From contig CAMNHV010000001.1 in the NCBI GenBank assembly GCA_946539855.1, positions 62,001-126,000 of the forward strand: DNA of 64,000 bases. The letters are read 5' to 3'. Position numbers and translations under genes: made by a program. This stretch comes from CAG-791 sp002449595. GTDB taxonomy: Bacteria > Bacillota > Clostridia > Lachnospirales > Lachnospiraceae. A model generated the notes under the pieces. It had not been told where the DNA came from, searched no databases, and saw only the letters and a list, made by a program, of their open reading frames with translations. Within the stretch, counting starts at the first letter, position 1; each line of letters opens with the position of its first letter. Below are positions 61,060 through 64,000 of this stretch, piece by piece.

Positions 61060-62217
61060 ATGGCAGAATATATCGAATTTACTGAGAAGACATTGGAAGA
61101 TGCGATCACAGCGGCATGCCGTAAGCTGGAAGTGACCAGTGACCGCCTTGATTATGTGGTCGTGGAGCATGGAAGAAGCGGTTTCCTTGGATTCAATGCG
61201 AAGCCTGCTGTTATCAAAGCTAGAGTAAAAGAGAGTTCCGCGGATACGGATTCTGTTCTTGCAGGCGTTCTTGAGCGCGCGGAGAAGAGCATTTCTGCTT
61301 CTGAGGAGCAGGTGACTGCGGCGGCATCGGAAGTGGTTTCTGCTACTGCGGCTTCCGCTTCTGCTTCTGTTGGCGCGGCTTCTGCGGCTGTTTCTGCGGC
61401 TGCGTCTGAGGTAAAAGAAGCTGTTTCTGAAGCTGTTTCGGTTTCTGAGGCTCCTGCAGCGGAAGAAAAGGCAGAAGTTAAAGAAGAGAACAAGCCGGCA
61501 GCGGAAGGCCGCGAGAGCGGCAGAAATGAGAACAGAAGATCCCGCAGAAGAAACAATGACCGCAGAAGAAACCGCGGTTCCAGAGAAAATGCGGAAGCAG
61601 AAGGTGCTGAGGCAAGGCAGGAGAGACCCGCGAAGACGGAAGGCGGCAGCCGCGAGCGCCGCAGAAGAAAAGACGAGCGCCCGCTCACCGAGGAAGAAAT
61701 TGTCATGGTGAAAGAGCGCGCGGACAAGTTCCTGACCGATGTCTTCGGCGCAATGGGCATGGAAGTCACGATCAACCAGGACTTCGATCCCGCAGACAAC
61801 ATCCTCTCTGTCGAAGTCGAAGGCGACGACATGGGCGTCCTCATCGGCAAGCGCGGCCAGACGCTGGATTCTCTCCAGTATCTCGTCTCCCTAGTCGTCA
61901 ACAAGGGCCTGAACACCTATGTTCACGTCAAGGCTGACACCGAGAACTACCGCGAGCGCCGCAAGAAGACTCTCGAAAACCTCGCCAAGAACGTAGCTTC
62001 CAAGGTCAAGAGAACCAGAAGACCTCAGACCCTCGAGGCAATGAACCCTTACGAGCGCCGCGTGATCCACTCCGCACTCCAGGGCGACCGCTACGTCACC
62101 ACCTACAGCGAAGGCGAAGAACCCTTCCGCCACGTCGTCGTCACCATGAAGAAGGACGACCGCTATGACCGCGAAGACCAGGAGCAGGACTTCGCTGAGG
62201 CGGAGGAGGAGATCTGA
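61060..62217 (+). CDS. jag: RNA-binding protein Jag/KhpB
   Basis: The 385-residue protein starts with the Jag-N domain (MAEYIEFTEKTLEDAITAAC, FLGFNAKPAVIKARV). A long Ala/Glu/Ser and Arg-rich linker (about residues 60-215) follows, then a KH domain (VEVEGDDMGVLIGKRGQTLDSLQ) and an R3H domain (ERRKKTLENLAKNV, PYERRVIHSALQG). It binds RNA and, with KhpA, influences cell elongation. ATG 61060 has AGAGGT 6 bases upstream. The linker is unusually long and rich in Ala/Glu. Confidence 0.92.
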   Translation: MAEYIEFTEKTLEDAITAACRKLEVTSDRLDYVVVEHGRSGFLGFNAKPAVIKARVKESSADTDSVLAGVLERAEKSISASEEQVTAAASEVVSATAASASASVGAASAAVSAAASEVKEAVSEAVSVSEAPAAEEKAEVKEENKPAAEGRESGRNENRRSRRRNNDRRRNRGSRENAEAEGAEARQERPAKTEGGSRERRRRKDERPLTEEEIVMVKERADKFLTDVFGAMGMEVTINQDFDPADNILSVEVEGDDMGVLIGKRGQTLDSLQYLVSLVVNKGLNTYVHVKADTENYRERRKKTLENLAKNVASKVKRTRRPQTLEAMNPYERRVIHSALQGDRYVTTYSEGEEPFRHVVVTMKKDDRYDREDQEQDFAEAEEEI

Positions 62218-62248
62218 GAGGACTTCCATCTTGAAGTAATCAACTACA

Positions 62249-62290
62249 ATCAGGCAGGTTCTGTGAATGCGGGCCTGCCTGATAATTTAT
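62249..62290 (+). terminator. Terminator of the rpmH-jag operon
   Basis: ATCAGGCAGG and CCTGCCTGAT form a perfect 10-bp stem, followed by AATTTATAATTT. Confidence 0.65.
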
Positions 62291-62309
62291 AATTTCAAAG
62301 AATTGTCAA

Positions 62310-62765
62310 AATGGAGGTCTGTTTTGAAAGACCTTTTAAAATAGGCATTTTATTTTCAAAGAAACGTCAATAACAATGCCTGTTTTGAAAGATCCTTGAA
62401 AATAGACGAGTAAATTTCAAAGCGGTGTTAAAAACAGAGCATATTTTGACAGCCCTTTGATATTTTGGCTGTCCATTTCAAGGGGACGTCAAAAAGTAGT
62501 GTGGTTTTGACAAATCCTTGAAATTAGGCACGTTAATTTCAAAGTAGTGTTAAATACAGGGCATATTTTGAACGCCTCTTGAAATTTAAGCTGTTTATTT
62601 CAAAGGGACGTCAAAAACAAGTGTGATTTTGACAGACCCTTGAAATTAGACACGTTAATTTCAAAGTAGTGTTAAATATAGGGCATATTTTGAAAGCCTC
62701 TTGAAACTTAAGCTGTCCATTTCAAAGGGATGTCAAAAACAAGGTTTGTTTTGTAGATTTCTTGA
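62310..62765. repeat. 61-bp tandem repeat array before mnmE
   Basis: About 7.5 units of exactly 61 bases contain TTTTGACA, CTTGAAA, ATTTCAAAG and GTCAAAAAC or GTTAAA. Alternate units resemble each other, giving a 122-base super-period (one type has GACACGTTA, the other TTAAGCTGT). CTTGAAATT and AATTTCAAAG are inverted, so each unit can fold. The period and the GACA/TTGAAA words match the array at 5.7-6.5 kb. It ends about 25 bases before the mnmE start. Confidence 0.85.
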
Positions 62766-62788
62766 CTGAGTAGACGAAGGAGTAAGAA

Positions 62789-64000
62789 ATGAGCATCGCA
62801 GGCGGACAGACGATCGCTGCGGCGGCCACGGGAATGACGGAGGCCGGGATCGGAATCATTCGCATCAGTGGAGAAGAGGCTGTGGCGATTGGCAACAGGC
62901 TCTTCGCGGATGGGAAAATGAGAAGAGACCGCCTGAAAAACTTCCAGGCTGGGACGATCCATTTTGGATATATTCTTGATCCGTTCAATGATGACGAGGT
63001 CGTCGACGAGGTGATGGTCTCCGTGATGCTCAGTCCGCACAGCTACACGACGGAGGACACGGTCGAGATCAACAGCCACGGCGGCATGTTTGTGATGAAC
63101 CGGATCCTGCAGATCGTGCTCGCGAGCGGCGCGCGGCTTGCGGAGCCGGGCGAGTTCACGAAGCGCGCATTCCTCGGAGGCCGGATCGACCTCGCCCGCG
63201 CGGAAGCTGTCATGGATCTCATTTCTTCTCAGAATGAATTCGCGAGAAAAACTTCTGTCGCCCAGCTCGGCGGCGCCGTCTCCGAAAAGGTCAGAAACAT
63301 GCGCCACGAGATCCTCTATGAGATCGCCAGGATCGAATCCGCGCTCGACGACCCGGAGAATTACTCGCTTGATGGCTATGGCGACGAGCTCTTCGCCAAA
63401 ACAGAGAAGATCGAAAAGGAGATCGACGCCCTCCTCAGAAACACCGAGGACGGCATGATCCTTAAAGACGGAATCCGCACCGTAATTGTCGGTAAGCCGA
63501 ACGCAGGCAAGTCGTCTCTTCTCAACTTGCTCACCGGCACGGACCGCGCGATCGTGACGGACGTCGCCGGCACGACCCGTGACACGCTCCAGGAATCCGT
63601 GCGTATCGGCGACGTGCAGCTCAACCTGATCGACACAGCCGGAATCCGCGAAACTTCCGATAAGGTCGAGCAGATCGGCATCCGAAAAGCAATGGAAGCC
63701 GTCGATCAAGCCGATCTCATCCTGTTCTTGCTGGATCTGTCGGACCGATTTTCCGACGATGACCGCTCAATTGCCGAAGCGCTGCGCGGCTATCTCGGAA
63801 ATGACTCTTCCGAAGATGGAGAAAAGCTCTCTCCCTCCGCCTCCAAGAAGTGCATCGTTCTGCTGAATAAGGCGGATGCGGCAGTCTCCGGCGATATTGC
63901 TGATGATTCCTGGAGTATATCGAAGAATAATTCTTCTGCTGACACTGTTGTTCCAGATGAAAACAGAAGTGATAATTCTATAAATAATATGACGCAGGAA
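62789..64000 (+). CDS. mnmE: tRNA modification GTPase MnmE (partial)
   Basis: The gene runs off the window. The visible 404 residues cover the N-terminal folate-binding domain (AAAATGMTEAGIGIIRISG, HGGMFVMNRIL, EFTKRAFLGGRID) and much of the G domain: G1 GKPNAGKSS, G2 VAGTTRDT, G3 DTAG and G4 NKAD. With MnmG it makes the cmnm5 group on U34. AAGGAG is 7 bases from the ATG. Low-complexity Asp/Ser/Asn inserts lie just before and after NKAD, and a 61-bp array precedes it. Confidence 0.93.
   Translation, partial: MSIAGGQTIAAAATGMTEAGIGIIRISGEEAVAIGNRLFADGKMRRDRLKNFQAGTIHFGYILDPFNDDEVVDEVMVSVMLSPHSYTTEDTVEINSHGGMFVMNRILQIVLASGARLAEPGEFTKRAFLGGRIDLARAEAVMDLISSQNEFARKTSVAQLGGAVSEKVRNMRHEILYEIARIESALDDPENYSLDGYGDELFAKTEKIEKEIDALLRNTEDGMILKDGIRTVIVGKPNAGKSSLLNLLTGTDRAIVTDVAGTTRDTLQESVRIGDVQLNLIDTAGIRETSDKVEQIGIRKAMEAVDQADLILFLLDLSDRFSDDDRSIAEALRGYLGNDSSEDGEKLSPSASKKCIVLLNKADAAVSGDIADDSWSISKNNSSADTVVPDENRSDNSINNMTQE

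Noticed and set aside
62310..62765. CRISPR array before mnmE
   Set aside because: Units are near copies of each other with a 122-base alternation, not repeat-spacer pairs.

Overview
The window carries a bacterial chromosomal replication origin. dnaA, dnaN, recF, gyrB and gyrA run leftward on the minus strand, and rpmH, rnpA, yidD, yidC, jag and mnmE run rightward on the plus strand. DnaA boxes lie between dnaA and rpmH at about 58.4-58.65 kb. This order, the many AGGAGG ribosome binding sites, the VanW-like and D-Ala-D-Ala carboxypeptidase proteins and the protein sequences point to a Gram-positive Clostridia, most likely a Lachnospiraceae-type gut anaerobe with moderate to high GC. The species cannot be named from the sequence alone.

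Layout. 0-13.6 kb is accessory sequence: a PD-(D/E)XK nuclease-family gene whose 3' end is duplicated twice in tandem, several unknown proteins, a 61-bp tandem array, and a run of small genes on the minus strand (flavodoxin, HD hydrolase, ThpR, Smr, zinc ribbon). It ends with a Mor-like regulator plus lipoprotein pair and a DUF4230-like gene with a tiny membrane-protein partner. 14-33 kb is a defence island, visibly less GC-biased at third codon positions than the flanks. It holds a PD-(D/E)XK protein, a macro-domain gene split by an inversion of about 690 bp beside an AAA ATPase remnant, and a five-gene operon (XRE regulator, UvrD/RecB-like helicase-nuclease, unknown protein, type III Mod and Res). 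It also holds an ietAS pair (AAA ATPase plus subtilase), two divergent small HTH genes and a PLD-helicase-DUF3427 protein. A repeated operator-like 12-mer (CTAAAGGTTACA) sits in the promoters of the RM operon, of ietAS and of both HTH genes, which suggests that the island is regulated as one unit.

33-49 kb returns to GC-rich chromosomal genes: an alpha/beta hydrolase, a BASS transporter, trmL, an aminotransferase with an Lrp-type regulator, a VanW-like protein, greA, an acyl-CoA synthetase, an MFS transporter, an esterase, trmB, an orphan HipB-like regulator with three palindromic sites, and a carboxypeptidase. 49-64 kb is the origin block described above.

Unexplained structure is plentiful. 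Two arrays with the same 61-bp period lie 56 kb apart. A dispersed repeat of about 150 bp occurs at three loci. A branched 245-nt dyad with 31-bp terminal inverted repeats lies between gyrB and gyrA, next to a 46-bp triplicate. Several housekeeping enzymes (TrmB, TrmL, MnmE) carry low-complexity inserts. No tRNA, rRNA, insertion sequence, integrase or CRISPR array was recognised.
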